Source: CAWIUB01 sp963839995
GTDB lineage: Bacteria > Actinomycetota > Actinomycetes > Mycobacteriales > Jatrophihabitantaceae
Length of the DNA: 64,000 nucleotides
Reading direction: 5' to 3'
Assembly: GCA_963839995.1 (NCBI GenBank)
Contig: CAWIXH010000015.1
Coordinates: 62,001-126,000, forward strand
Part shown: positions 17,945 to 25,892 of the stretch, one piece after another
How the letters are laid out: each line of letters starts with the position of its first letter
Numbering within the stretch: the stretch's first letter is position 1
The notes under the pieces: generated by a model
The model's input: only the letters and a program-made list of their open reading frames with translations
Told to the model about the DNA's origin: nothing
The model's database searches: none
Position numbers and translations under genes: made by a program

Positions 17945-18949
17945 ATGCGAACGGGCTTTCGGGCCGCCGCCGTGGGGTGCAGCGCCGGGCTGTTGTTGGC
18001 CGGGTGCAGCGCGGGCGGCCCGCGCGATGGCGGCACAATCCACTCGGCCTCTTCGGTCGCCGCATCGGCCGCAGGGTCGGCATCGGCCACCTCGGCGAAT
18101 CGGAGCACCCCGACACGCGTGGCTCCGCCACGGCCCAGGCGCGGGTCCGGCACCCCGGTGCAGGTCAGCCTGAATGAGGGCGACGGGCAGACCTACGGGG
18201 TGGCGATGCCGATCATCGCCTACTTCTCCGTCGCACCGACCGACGCGTCGGTGTTCGACAAGGTCGTCACGGTGACGGTGGACGGCAAACCGGCAGCGGG
18301 GGCCTGGTACTGGGAGCGCTCCTCGCTGGCATCGCAAGCTGTCGAGGCGCATTATCGTCCCGCGCGCTACTGGCCGGCGCACGCCTCGATCAAGGTGGAC
18401 ATGCCGGTGGCCGGGCTGTGGGCCGGCCCGGGACTGGTGTTCGCCAACAGCCTGACCCTGTCCATGAACACCGGCGCCGCGCAGATCGTCAAGATCGACG
18501 GCAAGCCCGGGGTGGACAAGATGTGGGTATACCGCGACGGCAAGCTGATCCGCACGTTCGAGATCTCCCTCGGCGCGGCGCAGACGCCGACGTACCTCGG
18601 CACGGCGGTGGTGATCTCCAAGGCGAACCCGCAACTGATGGTCAGTTCACCCGGCGAGGCGTACTACAGCATCCAGGTGCCATGGTCGGTGCGTGTCACC
18701 TACGACGGCGAGTTCCTGCACGACGCGTACTGGAACGGCCAGCTCGGGCAGGCCAACCTGTCGCACGGCTGCACCAACATGGCCCCCGCCGACGCCGAGT
18801 GGTACTACACCTGGTCGCAGATCGGCGACCCGGTGACCTGGACGAACACCGGCACCCCGCGGGTGCTGCCGGTGTGGGACGGTTACGGAGACTGGAACCT
18901 CGCCTGGGCCACCTACCAGCGCGGCGGCCTGCTCAGCCCAGCAACGTGA
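17945..18949 (+). CDS. L,D-transpeptidase lipoprotein (Ig-like + YkuD)
   Basis: 334 residues from ATG 17945, after GAGGTGG. A lipoprotein signal ends in LLLAGC. An Ig-like domain follows (DGQTYGVAMPIIAYFS, then VTVTVDGKPA), then the YkuD catalytic domain with the His-x16-SHGC signature: HDAYWNGQLGQANLSHGCTN. These enzymes form 3-3 cross-links between meso-diaminopimelate residues in peptidoglycan outside the membrane. The layout matches mycobacterial Ldt proteins. It is preceded by gene remnants and has no operon partner. Confidence 0.92.
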   Translation: MRTGFRAAAVGCSAGLLLAGCSAGGPRDGGTIHSASSVAASAAGSASATSANRSTPTRVAPPRPRRGSGTPVQVSLNEGDGQTYGVAMPIIAYFSVAPTDASVFDKVVTVTVDGKPAAGAWYWERSSLASQAVEAHYRPARYWPAHASIKVDMPVAGLWAGPGLVFANSLTLSMNTGAAQIVKIDGKPGVDKMWVYRDGKLIRTFEISLGAAQTPTYLGTAVVISKANPQLMVSSPGEAYYSIQVPWSVRVTYDGEFLHDAYWNGQLGQANLSHGCTNMAPADAEWYYTWSQIGDPVTWTNTGTPRVLPVWDGYGDWNLAWATYQRGGLLSPAT

Positions 18950-19369
18950 TCGCCGCAGTGCACACGCCTGGGCGCGGTACGCGAACGAGTCTTTGGCGGT
19001 CAGCAGGGTCATAGCCGTCTGCGTGCGTGCCGACCCGTGCGGAGTGGCCGGCTGATCCGCACCCGAACGAGACGGCTCGGGCGCGCGACTTTCGCGGTAA
19101 CCGCGGCGACGGGCACCGCCGCGACCACGGTGTTTATGTGTTGGTGGTCGGCACGACATAGCACACTGACGAAGAGGCGGGGAGGCCGGCGATAGGTCGC
19201 CCGCCTGGCGCGTCCACAGGCTTATCCCCAGGCGTGGGCAAGCGTTGGCTGGTCGTCGAGTGGAGCGGAGGGGCGTCCCGGGTCACCTGCCGGCCGGCCA
19301 CGGATGCGATCATGGCGGGTCGGCCTTAGGGGCCGATTCGGAGACGAGACGACAGAGGGGGTGGTGGGG
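18950..19369. other. intergenic region with DnaA-box-like site
   Basis: No gene is visible. At 19211-19231 the sequence CACAGGCTTATCCCCAGGC contains TTATCCCCA, one mismatch from a DnaA box. A single box is weak evidence, but the next gene is plasmid/phage-like, so a lost replication origin is possible. Confidence 0.3.
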
Positions 19370-20188
19370 GTGCGGAGCAGGGTGCAGACGATCACCCCGG
19401 ACAGGGCGGCGGAGCTGCTGGAGGCGAACAGCACGAACCGGCCGGTGTCCAAGGCGGTGGTGCACTCGTTCGCCGAGGCGATGCGGCGGGGCGAGTGGAT
19501 GGTGACCCATCAGGGCATCGCCTTCGACGTGAACGGGGTGCTGGTGGACGGGCAGCACCGGTTGGCGGCGATCATCGAAGCGGATCGGCCGGTGGAGCTG
19601 ACGGTGTTTACCGACGTCGGCGAGGGCACGTTTGATGTGCTGGACACCGGCAAGCGGCGCACCGCGGCCGATGTGCTGGCCATCGAGGGGGAGAAGTCCT
19701 CCACCATGCTGGCGGCGATGGTGCGCACCGTGTGGCTGTATGAGAACCGGCCGGAGTTGAACTGGTCCGGTGGGGCGGCAGCGGTGTCCAACCACCAGAT
19801 CGTGCAAACCCTGGAGCGGCACCCGAAGCTGCGCGACTGGCTGGGGTTGGGGGAGCAGGTCGCGGCGGCCACCGGGATGATCAAGAGCGCCGCCGGGGCG
19901 GGTAGCTACCTGGTCGCTAACGCGAACCGGCGCGCCGACCTGGGCCCGTGGTATGAGGGGGTGATCGACGGCGCCGGGCTCGCGAGGTCCGATCCGCGGT
20001 TGCTGTTTCGCCGGGTGATGTTCAACATGGCCCGCCGCCATGCCGGGCAGGTGCTGCGCCGTCGGGACACCCGCGAACACGTCGGGCTGTACCTGACCGC
20101 GTTCAACGCCTGGGCCACCGGCCAGCCGATCGGCCAGCTGCGGTTCACCCCCCGGGACACCGTGCCGGCCATCGCCAAAGCGGGCTGA
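19370..20188 (+). CDS. ParB-like plasmid/phage protein
   Basis: About 272 residues from GTG 19370, behind AGAGGGGGTGG. The N-terminal part contains RVQTITPDRAAELLEANS, then NGVLVDGQHRLAAIIEAD and FTDVGEGTFDVLDTGKRRTA, typical of ParB/sulfiredoxin-fold proteins found in actinobacterial plasmids, ICEs and phages. The DGQHR motif corresponds to the nucleotide-binding box of ParB-fold proteins. The C-terminal half is helical and unassigned. No parA is adjacent. Upstream in-frame GTGs at 19361 and 19364 are alternatives, too close to the ribosome site. Confidence 0.65.
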   Translation: MRSRVQTITPDRAAELLEANSTNRPVSKAVVHSFAEAMRRGEWMVTHQGIAFDVNGVLVDGQHRLAAIIEADRPVELTVFTDVGEGTFDVLDTGKRRTAADVLAIEGEKSSTMLAAMVRTVWLYENRPELNWSGGAAAVSNHQIVQTLERHPKLRDWLGLGEQVAAATGMIKSAAGAGSYLVANANRRADLGPWYEGVIDGAGLARSDPRLLFRRVMFNMARRHAGQVLRRRDTREHVGLYLTAFNAWATGQPIGQLRFTPRDTVPAIAKAG

Positions 20189-20568
20189 ACCCCACACGCT
20201 ATTCTCCGCCGGGCGGCGGGCGACGCTGGCGCCGATCGCTGAAAAGGTACTCGGCGAACCTTGATGGTGAGCCCGGCCAGACCCTTGTTCTGCGCGGTCT
20301 CCCAACGGTTGGGCCGGGCTACTTGCGGGCTGCGTGCAAGCCCAATCGATTCTGCTCCAGGCAATGCCTCGGGCAGTGTCGCCGTAGCCGGCCGCGCTGC
20401 TGTCCACGAGGGGATCCGCTGCGGCCGTCGGCATGCCGGAATCGGGGTGAGCTGCGATGCGTGCAAGCTTCGGGGTGTTCGGCCGTTGGCCGGCCCGCCG
20501 GTGTGGAGAAGGTCAGGTCCTGGAGCGGCGGTGGGTGCGTGCGCTGGGGTTGGGCCGCCGCTGGCCGG
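20189..20568. other. unassigned region between convergent genes
   Basis: Lies between the ParB-like gene and the convergent L,D-transpeptidase. A GC-rich imperfect hairpin near 20200-20220 (CCGCCGGGCGGCGG) may act as a terminator. No gene is supported. Confidence 0.35.
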
Positions 20569-21342
20569 TCAGGCTTCGACGGTGACCAGCGTTCGGATGC
20601 GGATCCAGCCGTACAGCCAGGCCATCGCGGGCAGTGGTAGGTGAACGCAGCCGTGTGATCCGTGCGCGTGGTAGCCGGGCGCGCCGAACGGCATGGTCTG
20701 CCAGGGGGCGTCGTGGAAGCCGACGTCGCCGTTGAACGGCACCCAGTAGTGCACGAAGTCGGCGTAGCCGGCGCCGGTCAGCTCGCGGTTGGTTTGCTTG
20801 GCTTGGACTACCCAGGAGCCGGTGGGAGTGGCCTGACCGGCGCGGTCCGTACCGGTGGTGACCGGGGTGCTGTTCACCTGGCGGGCGTGCTCGCACATCC
20901 AGGCGTGCTGCGCGCTGATGCTGACGAGCACGAGTTGCGGTGCGCTGTTGGTCAGGCAGGCGGTGGAGTCGGTCGCCAACTGGACAATTTGAGTGGGGAA
21001 CGTCGGGACGTTGCGCGACGCTGCTGGGCGGCTGGCCGGCGTGCCTGCCGCCGCGGCGGCGGACCGCTGGGTCGCCGCTGCCTGGGCTGTGCGGGGATGG
21101 CGTGCGGCGCCCGGGTCGACCGCGACGGCCACCGTGAGCGCGGCGAGGACCGGCAGTGCATACGCTCGCCAGCCGTACCGGTCGGCGAACCGGCGCAGCG
21201 GTGAGGGTCGGGCCGGTGCCGCGTGATGGGTGTGGCCGGCCTGGGCACGCCTCGAAGCGTTCCACACCGGGCCTGCAGTGCGGGGAACGACACCACTGCC
21301 CGACCGGCTGGGCTGCGGGAGGCGAGCCCCCACGAGCCTCAA
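20569..21342 (-). CDS. L,D-transpeptidase, membrane-anchored
   Basis: 257 residues. A hydrophobic stretch near residues 61-75 (YALPVLAALTVAVAVDPGAA) probably anchors it. A low-complexity Ala/Pro linker follows, then a YkuD domain with VSISAQHAWMCEH, TGSWVVQAKQTN and the active-site HGSHGCVHLPLPAM. It should act on cell-wall peptidoglycan like the protein at 17945, but is a different, shorter subtype. The start is uncertain: TTG 21342 and GTG 21333 have only GAGG nearby. Confidence 0.83.
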   Translation of the reverse strand: MRLVGARLPQPSRSGSGVVPRTAGPVWNASRRAQAGHTHHAAPARPSPLRRFADRYGWRAYALPVLAALTVAVAVDPGAARHPRTAQAAATQRSAAAAAGTPASRPAASRNVPTFPTQIVQLATDSTACLTNSAPQLVLVSISAQHAWMCEHARQVNSTPVTTGTDRAGQATPTGSWVVQAKQTNRELTGAGYADFVHYWVPFNGDVGFHDAPWQTMPFGAPGYHAHGSHGCVHLPLPAMAWLYGWIRIRTLVTVEA

Positions 21343-21499
21343 CGAAGCGCTGTTTGATCGCCAGCCGGGCGGCGTCGTCGCAGCGGAAGCCGCCGCCTTC
21401 CCCGACTGGCGGGATCGTCACGTGCAACTGCGCGTACGGCGGCAGAAGAGAGTGCGTGGTGTCGAGGGGAGCGGTCATGGAGGTTTGCGCCCCCGAAGG

Positions 21500-22055
21500 C
21501 TGAAGATGATCGGGAGCAGCTACCCGTCGCAGCGCCAGCGCTGCAAACCATCGTCGAGGAGCCGCCGGCCAAACGGCAGACTCGATAGCCCCGTGCTCGC
21601 CGAGGTGCTCAATGACCAGCCCGGCCTGCACCGCCACGGTGACGAGGTCGCCCAGCGAGTGGCCGTACTCGACGGTCGCGTTGTGTTCGGTCGCGGCGGC
21701 GGTTTCGCGTAGGAGCCGCCTTGGTCGTCGAGGCGTCGTGGCCCGTTGTTGACGTAGGGGAGTCCAGCCGTAGCGGATCGGCGGACGCCGCCATGTTGAC
21801 ATCGGGTGCCAGTCGATCAGGGTGAGCTGCCGAGCTGGGCGGAACACTGCCGCGTCCGCTCGTATCCACCCGCTCATGTCACCGGTCCAGCTGATGACGC
21901 CCGGCTCGCGTAACACACGTCGAACTGGCCGTGCACCGACTCGGGAACGGTCAGCATGTCGGCCTCGAGGAAGGTCGCTCGCCCGGACAATCCGGCCGCC
22001 GTCGCGGTCGCGGCGGCCTTGGCGACCACACCATCGGAAAAGTCGATCCGGTCAC
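21500..22055 (-). pseudogene. SAM methyltransferase, multiply frameshifted
   Basis: Minus-strand homology is split across frames. DRIDFSDGVVAKAAATA with FLEADMLTVPESVHGQFDV covers motifs I-II. Then GVISWTGDMSGWIRADAAVF and LTLIDWHPMS lie in a second frame, and VEYGHSLGDLVTVAVQAG in a third or the same frame further on. The order matches one class I methyltransferase of about 270 residues. Motif I proper is lost. A short ORF at 21480 (MTAPLDTTHSLLPPY) continues beyond it and is of unknown status. Confidence 0.65.
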
Positions 22056-22198
22056 TACAGCGTGCTGCTGGACGACCCTCAAATCGTCCAAGGCGACCGG
22101 GTGACTCACCTGCACCACCGCGTGCGAAGGACCTAACACCGCGACACCCGGCTGGATCGAATGATGGCCGCACAACCAGTCGAAGGATCGGAGGATCG

Positions 22199-22500
22199 GT
22201 GTATCCGTCGTTGACGTACCGTGACATCGGCGCCGTCCTGACCTGGCTCGAGGAGGCGTTCGGGTTCGAAGGCCGGATCCTGGACGACGTCGGCGCGCTC
22301 GTGAGATTCGGAAGCGGGACCACCCTGATCCAACTCGAGCGTCCCGACGAGTTGCACGGCAGCCACGCCAATGGATGGGTGTACGTGGTCATCGATGACA
22401 TCGACGCCCACTACCGGCGGGCAAAGCGCGCTGGCGCCCTACTTGCTGGGCGAGCCGCACGCCTACGGCGACGGCCGGGGCTACGGCGCTCTCTCTCCTT
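22199..22500 (+). pseudogene. VOC/glyoxalase-like protein, frameshifted
   Basis: GTG 22199 follows GGAGG. The frame reads as a VOC half-domain: YPSLTYRDIGAVLTWLEEAF, FGFEGRILDD, FGSGTTLIQLER and WVYVVIDDIDAHYRRAKRAG. At about 22440 homology passes to another frame (LLGEPHAYGDGRGYGAL) and then ends without the usual final strand. The protein was probably related to bleomycin-resistance/PhnB-like VOC proteins. Confidence 0.72.
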
Positions 22501-22773
22501 GGCATTCGCTCCGCCCACGCCGAATGGCGTGCGTTGCGACTGTGCATGAAGATCCGCCTGACGGCATGTTCATTCGACATGGACAGGCCGAAGTCGGTGC
22601 GGAATGCGCGTCGGGAGTCGCAGCCAGATCGCCGAATACGTCGCGCGCTGGGACGTCCTCCGTGGATCTCGAGGCCGTCGATATGTGCGATCGCCGGGCT
22701 CGGGCGCGGCGCCGGGGTCGGCGATGCGGCGTCTGCGAGTAACGAACGGCGAATTGAGGAAGATGTCCTGCGG

Positions 22774-23433
22774 TCATTGGAGTGCGCGGTCGATGGCGGT
22801 GAGGACCGTGGTGATCGCGTTCTCGACGTCCGGTTCGGGCAGGTCGCGCAGCGGCCCGTCGAGCAGCAGGCTGGACAGGCCGTGGACCGCGGACCAGGCC
22901 GCGTACTCGGCCCCCCGGCGGCGTTCTGGCGTTAGCGCACCCACGTGGACGAGTTCGTCGAGCCGGGCACTGAGCAGCAGGTAGGGGCTGGTGGTCTGAT
23001 CGCGATCAGAGCCGGTTGGTTCGCCGGCTGATCTGTCCGCGGGGTGGTGCCGCGCTGAGCTGAATGCGGTCCGGAACCAGCCCGGCTCGGCCCGGGCGAA
23101 GTCGATGTAGGCCCGCCCGATCGCCTCGAGGCGCCCACGCGCCCGACGGACCGGTCCGCGAGTCGTGACGCGACTCGAGCGCTCGATCATCAGCCGGCTG
23201 AGCCGGGTCATGCACCGATCGGCGACGGCGGCGAGCAGGTCCTCCTGATTGGCGAAGTGTCGGTACGCGGCGTTGTGCGACACGCCGGCCTGGCGGGAGG
23301 CCGCGCGCAGCAGGACCGCGCTGGGGCCACCGGTACGGGCCAGTTCGACGCCGGCCTCGACGAGAGCCTCGCGCAGGTTGCCGTGGTGGTAGCCGCGTTC
23401 TTCGCTGCTGTGATCGGCCGCTCCGCGAACCAT
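22774..23433 (-). CDS. TetR-family repressor of adjacent MFS transporter
   Basis: 219 residues from ATG 23431-23433. The N-terminal HTH reads YHHGNLREALVEAGVELART, then RAASRQAGVSHNAAYRHFANQEDLLAAVADR. The C-terminal domain is of the WHG/TetR_C type (AAWSAVHGLSSLLLDGPL). It is divergent from an intact DHA2-type efflux gene with palindromic sites in the 84-bp gap, the usual layout for a repressor-efflux pair. The product resembles the broken TetR at 36403-38514 (shared YHHGNLR and AVHGLSxLLLGP), suggesting paralogues. Confidence 0.9.
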   Translation of the reverse strand: MVRGAADHSSEERGYHHGNLREALVEAGVELARTGGPSAVLLRAASRQAGVSHNAAYRHFANQEDLLAAVADRCMTRLSRLMIERSSRVTTRGPVRRARGRLEAIGRAYIDFARAEPGWFRTAFSSARHHPADRSAGEPTGSDRDQTTSPYLLLSARLDELVHVGALTPERRRGAEYAAWSAVHGLSSLLLDGPLRDLPEPDVENAITTVLTAIDRALQ

Positions 23434-23517
23434 GTTGACAGTGTCCACACCGTGTGGCACTCTTGTCAAGAACTCGAATGTTGGCACCGTCAACATCACC
23501 AGCTTCTGGAGATCGCC
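23434..23517. promoter_or_regulatory. divergent tetR/MFS promoter with TetR operator sites
   Basis: ATGTTGGCACCGTCAACAT (23478-23496) has perfect 6-bp arms and matches 36367-36385 at 16 of 19 positions. A second imperfect palindrome spans 23435-23469 (TTGACA ... TTGTCAA) with CCACACCGTGTGG in the middle. Both lie where TetR would block transcription of both genes. Confidence 0.7.
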
Positions 23518-25071
23518 ATGACTGACCTGACTTCTCGCCGGCGGTTGCTCATCCTGGCGACCGTGTGCCTGGCGGCGTTCGCCATCAACCTCGACACCAC
23601 GATCGTGAACGTCGCGCTGCCCGACCTCGGGCGCCAGCTCGGCGCGACCACGCGTGACCTGCAGTGGATCGTCGACGGCTACAACCTGGCCTTCGCCGCG
23701 CTGGTTCTGACCGCCGGCTCGCTGGGCGACCGGTTCGGTCGCCGACCGGCCCTGCTGGTCGGGTTGGCTGGGTTCGCGCTGGCCAGCGGCATCGGCGCGG
23801 CGATGACCTCGGCCCCGGCCCTGGTGGCGGTGCGGTTCGTGATGGGCGCGAGCGCGGCGGTCATCTTCCCGACCACGCTGTCCATCATCACCAACGCCTT
23901 CCCGGACCGTGGGGAGCGGGCGAAGGCGATCGGGCTGTGGGGCGCGGTGACCGGGCTCGGCGTCGCCGTTGGCCCGGTGAGCGGCGGGCTGCTGCTGGCG
24001 CACTTCGGCTGGCCGTCGGTGTTCGTCGCGCTGGTCCCGGTCGCGCTCGTCGCGTTCGCCGCGACCTGGGCGTGGGTGCCCGAGTCGAGCAACGCTGCCG
24101 AGGCACGCCTCGACTTGCCCGGCCTGATCCTCTCCTCCGGGGCAATCGGCGTGCTGGTCTACACGATCATCGAGGCGCCCGGACGCGGCTGGAACAGCTC
24201 GGCGAGCCTGGCCGGCCTGGTCGGCGCGGCCGCGCTGACCGCCGGGTTCGTCGCGGTCGAGCGGCGCCGCGCCCGCCCGATGATCGACGTCATGCTGTTC
24301 CGTACGCCGGCCTTCTCCGCCGCGAGCGCGTCGGTGACGGTCGCGTTCTTCGCCCTGTTCGGGTTTATCTTCTTGGTGACGCAGTACTTCCAGTTCATGC
24401 GCGGCTTCGGCACGTTGTCGACCGGGGTGCGGATCCTGCCCGTGGCGATCACCATCGCCCTCGGCTCGGTGGCCGGCGTCGCGCTCGCCGGCCGGATCGG
24501 CACCCGCGCCGTTGTCACGTCCGGGCTGCTCCTGCTGGGCGCGTCGTTCGCGTGGATCGCGCTCTCGCCAACGTTCATGTCCTACGACCGCATCGTCGGG
24601 CAGATGGTCATGATGGGACTGGGCCTCGGGCTCACAACCGCGCCCGCCACCGAGTCGATCCTCAGCGTCCTTCCTCCGGCCAAGGCTGGCGTCGGATCCG
24701 CGGTGAACGACGCGACCCGCGAGGCCGGCGGCACACTCGGCGTGGCCGTGCTGGGCAGCATCTTCACCAGCCTCTACGCCCATCACCTCACCACCACGGG
24801 GTTCGGCGACCTGCCGACCCACGTCGTCTCGACCGCGCAGAACTCGGTGGCGGCGGCCCTGGCCACCGTCGGCCAGGGCCCCGGCGGGGCGACCCGCCAG
24901 CAGCTGCTGGACGGCGTGCACACCTCGTTCATGACCGGGTTCCACATCGCCTGCATCGTCGCCGCCGGCATCAGCCTGGCAGGTGCGGCGGGCGCCCTGC
25001 TGCTGCCCGGCCGGCCGCGCCACGCGACGGTCCAGACCCCGGCGCTCGAAGTCGCCCTCGCTTCCGCCTGA
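23518..25071 (+). CDS. MFS drug efflux transporter, DHA2 family
   Basis: 517 residues from ATG 23518, behind TGGAG. It has 14 predicted membrane segments as in the QacA/EmrB family. Motif A is GDRFGRRPALLVGL, and motif C-like GAVTGLGVAVGPVSGGLLL follows. The N-terminal INLDTTIVNVALPDL is the DHA2 motif D1. It exports drugs or a metabolite by proton antiport. The divergent TetR and operator sites imply induction by a substrate. Confidence 0.93.
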   Translation: MTDLTSRRRLLILATVCLAAFAINLDTTIVNVALPDLGRQLGATTRDLQWIVDGYNLAFAALVLTAGSLGDRFGRRPALLVGLAGFALASGIGAAMTSAPALVAVRFVMGASAAVIFPTTLSIITNAFPDRGERAKAIGLWGAVTGLGVAVGPVSGGLLLAHFGWPSVFVALVPVALVAFAATWAWVPESSNAAEARLDLPGLILSSGAIGVLVYTIIEAPGRGWNSSASLAGLVGAAALTAGFVAVERRRARPMIDVMLFRTPAFSAASASVTVAFFALFGFIFLVTQYFQFMRGFGTLSTGVRILPVAITIALGSVAGVALAGRIGTRAVVTSGLLLLGASFAWIALSPTFMSYDRIVGQMVMMGLGLGLTTAPATESILSVLPPAKAGVGSAVNDATREAGGTLGVAVLGSIFTSLYAHHLTTTGFGDLPTHVVSTAQNSVAAALATVGQGPGGATRQQLLDGVHTSFMTGFHIACIVAAGISLAGAAGALLLPGRPRHATVQTPALEVALASA

Positions 25072-25098
25072 CCCCGCACGGACCACGCCATGTCACGT

Positions 25099-25690
25099 CG
25101 TGACCTCGAAAACGACCAGTGTCGTCGAGGAGCTGCTGCGCAGGAACCGCAGTTCGCCGACCAGCATGACGTCGCCGGACTCACCATGATGCCGACCGCG
25201 CGGACGATCATCGTCGGATGCGTCGACCCCCGCGTCGACCCCGCCGCCGTCCTCGGCGTCGAGCTCGGCGAAGCCGTCGTGATCCGCAACATCGGCGGCC
25301 GGATCACGCCCACCACGACTCGAACCCTTCGCGCTGCTCGCAACGATCGCACGCGGCGGCGGAACGCAACCCCGAGCCGGCCGGGAACTGGGCGTCATCC
25401 ACCACACCGACTGCGGCATCACCCGGCTGCTCGACTACCCCGACGCGCTCGCCGCCGAGCTCGGCACCAGTCCAGAGGCACTCGACCGCGAGTCGATCAC
25501 CGACCCACGCGCATCGCTGACCGTCGACCTCGCCGCGCTACGCGCCAACCCGCTGCTACCACCCGGCCTGATCGTCTCCGGCCTGCTCTACCACACCGAC
25601 ACCGGCAGACTCGAGACGCTGGCCGCCCCCATCGTGCTCGGCCAGCAGTGGTCGAGCCGGCACAACACCGCAGTAGCCGGCGAAGACCCT
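25099..25690 (+). pseudogene. beta-carbonic anhydrase, two frameshifts
   Basis: Three frames together give a beta-class carbonic anhydrase. VVEELLRRN comes first, then FADQHDVAGLTMMPTARTII with VGCVDPRVDP (zinc Cys and the Asp-Arg dyad). After a second shift near 25320 comes FALLATIARGGGTQPRAG with VIHHTDCGITRLL (zinc His and Cys). All metal ligands survive, so decay is recent. It would have hydrated CO2. It follows the MFS gene in the same direction. Confidence 0.8.
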
Positions 25691-25880
25691 GCTGACGGCA
25701 GGCGTGCCGGTCTGGCTGTGCCGCCCGCAACTGGCGGAGCAGCGCTTTCATCCCGGGCGACGCCGTTGATCTCGAGGCTGGGGTCATGGAACGAACAGTT
25801 CTCGGCGAACACCTCTCGGCGAACACCTCGTCGCAGACGTCGCCTTGTTCCACATCTCGTCATTCGCGCGCCGCAAGCCC
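25690..25880 (-). pseudogene. SnoaL/NTF2-like remnant
   Basis: Minus-strand FAENCSFHDPSLEINGVA in one frame, followed by GMKALLRQLRAAQPDRHA in another, matches the start of SnoaL-like polyketide-cyclase-family proteins. The remainder is missing. Confidence 0.5.
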
Positions 25881-25892
25881 AACAGCGGCGGA

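Noticed and set aside
20513..21916. 467-codon minus-strand ORF across the second L,D-transpeptidase
   Set aside because: The L,D-transpeptidase lies in another frame with full catalytic motifs. This ORF only includes methyltransferase remnants at its start.
22774..25086. 770-codon minus-strand ORF spanning tetR and the MFS gene
   Set aside because: Only the last 219 codons have TetR homology. The rest is antisense to a clear MFS transporter and is Arg/Gly/Asp/Gln-rich shadow sequence.
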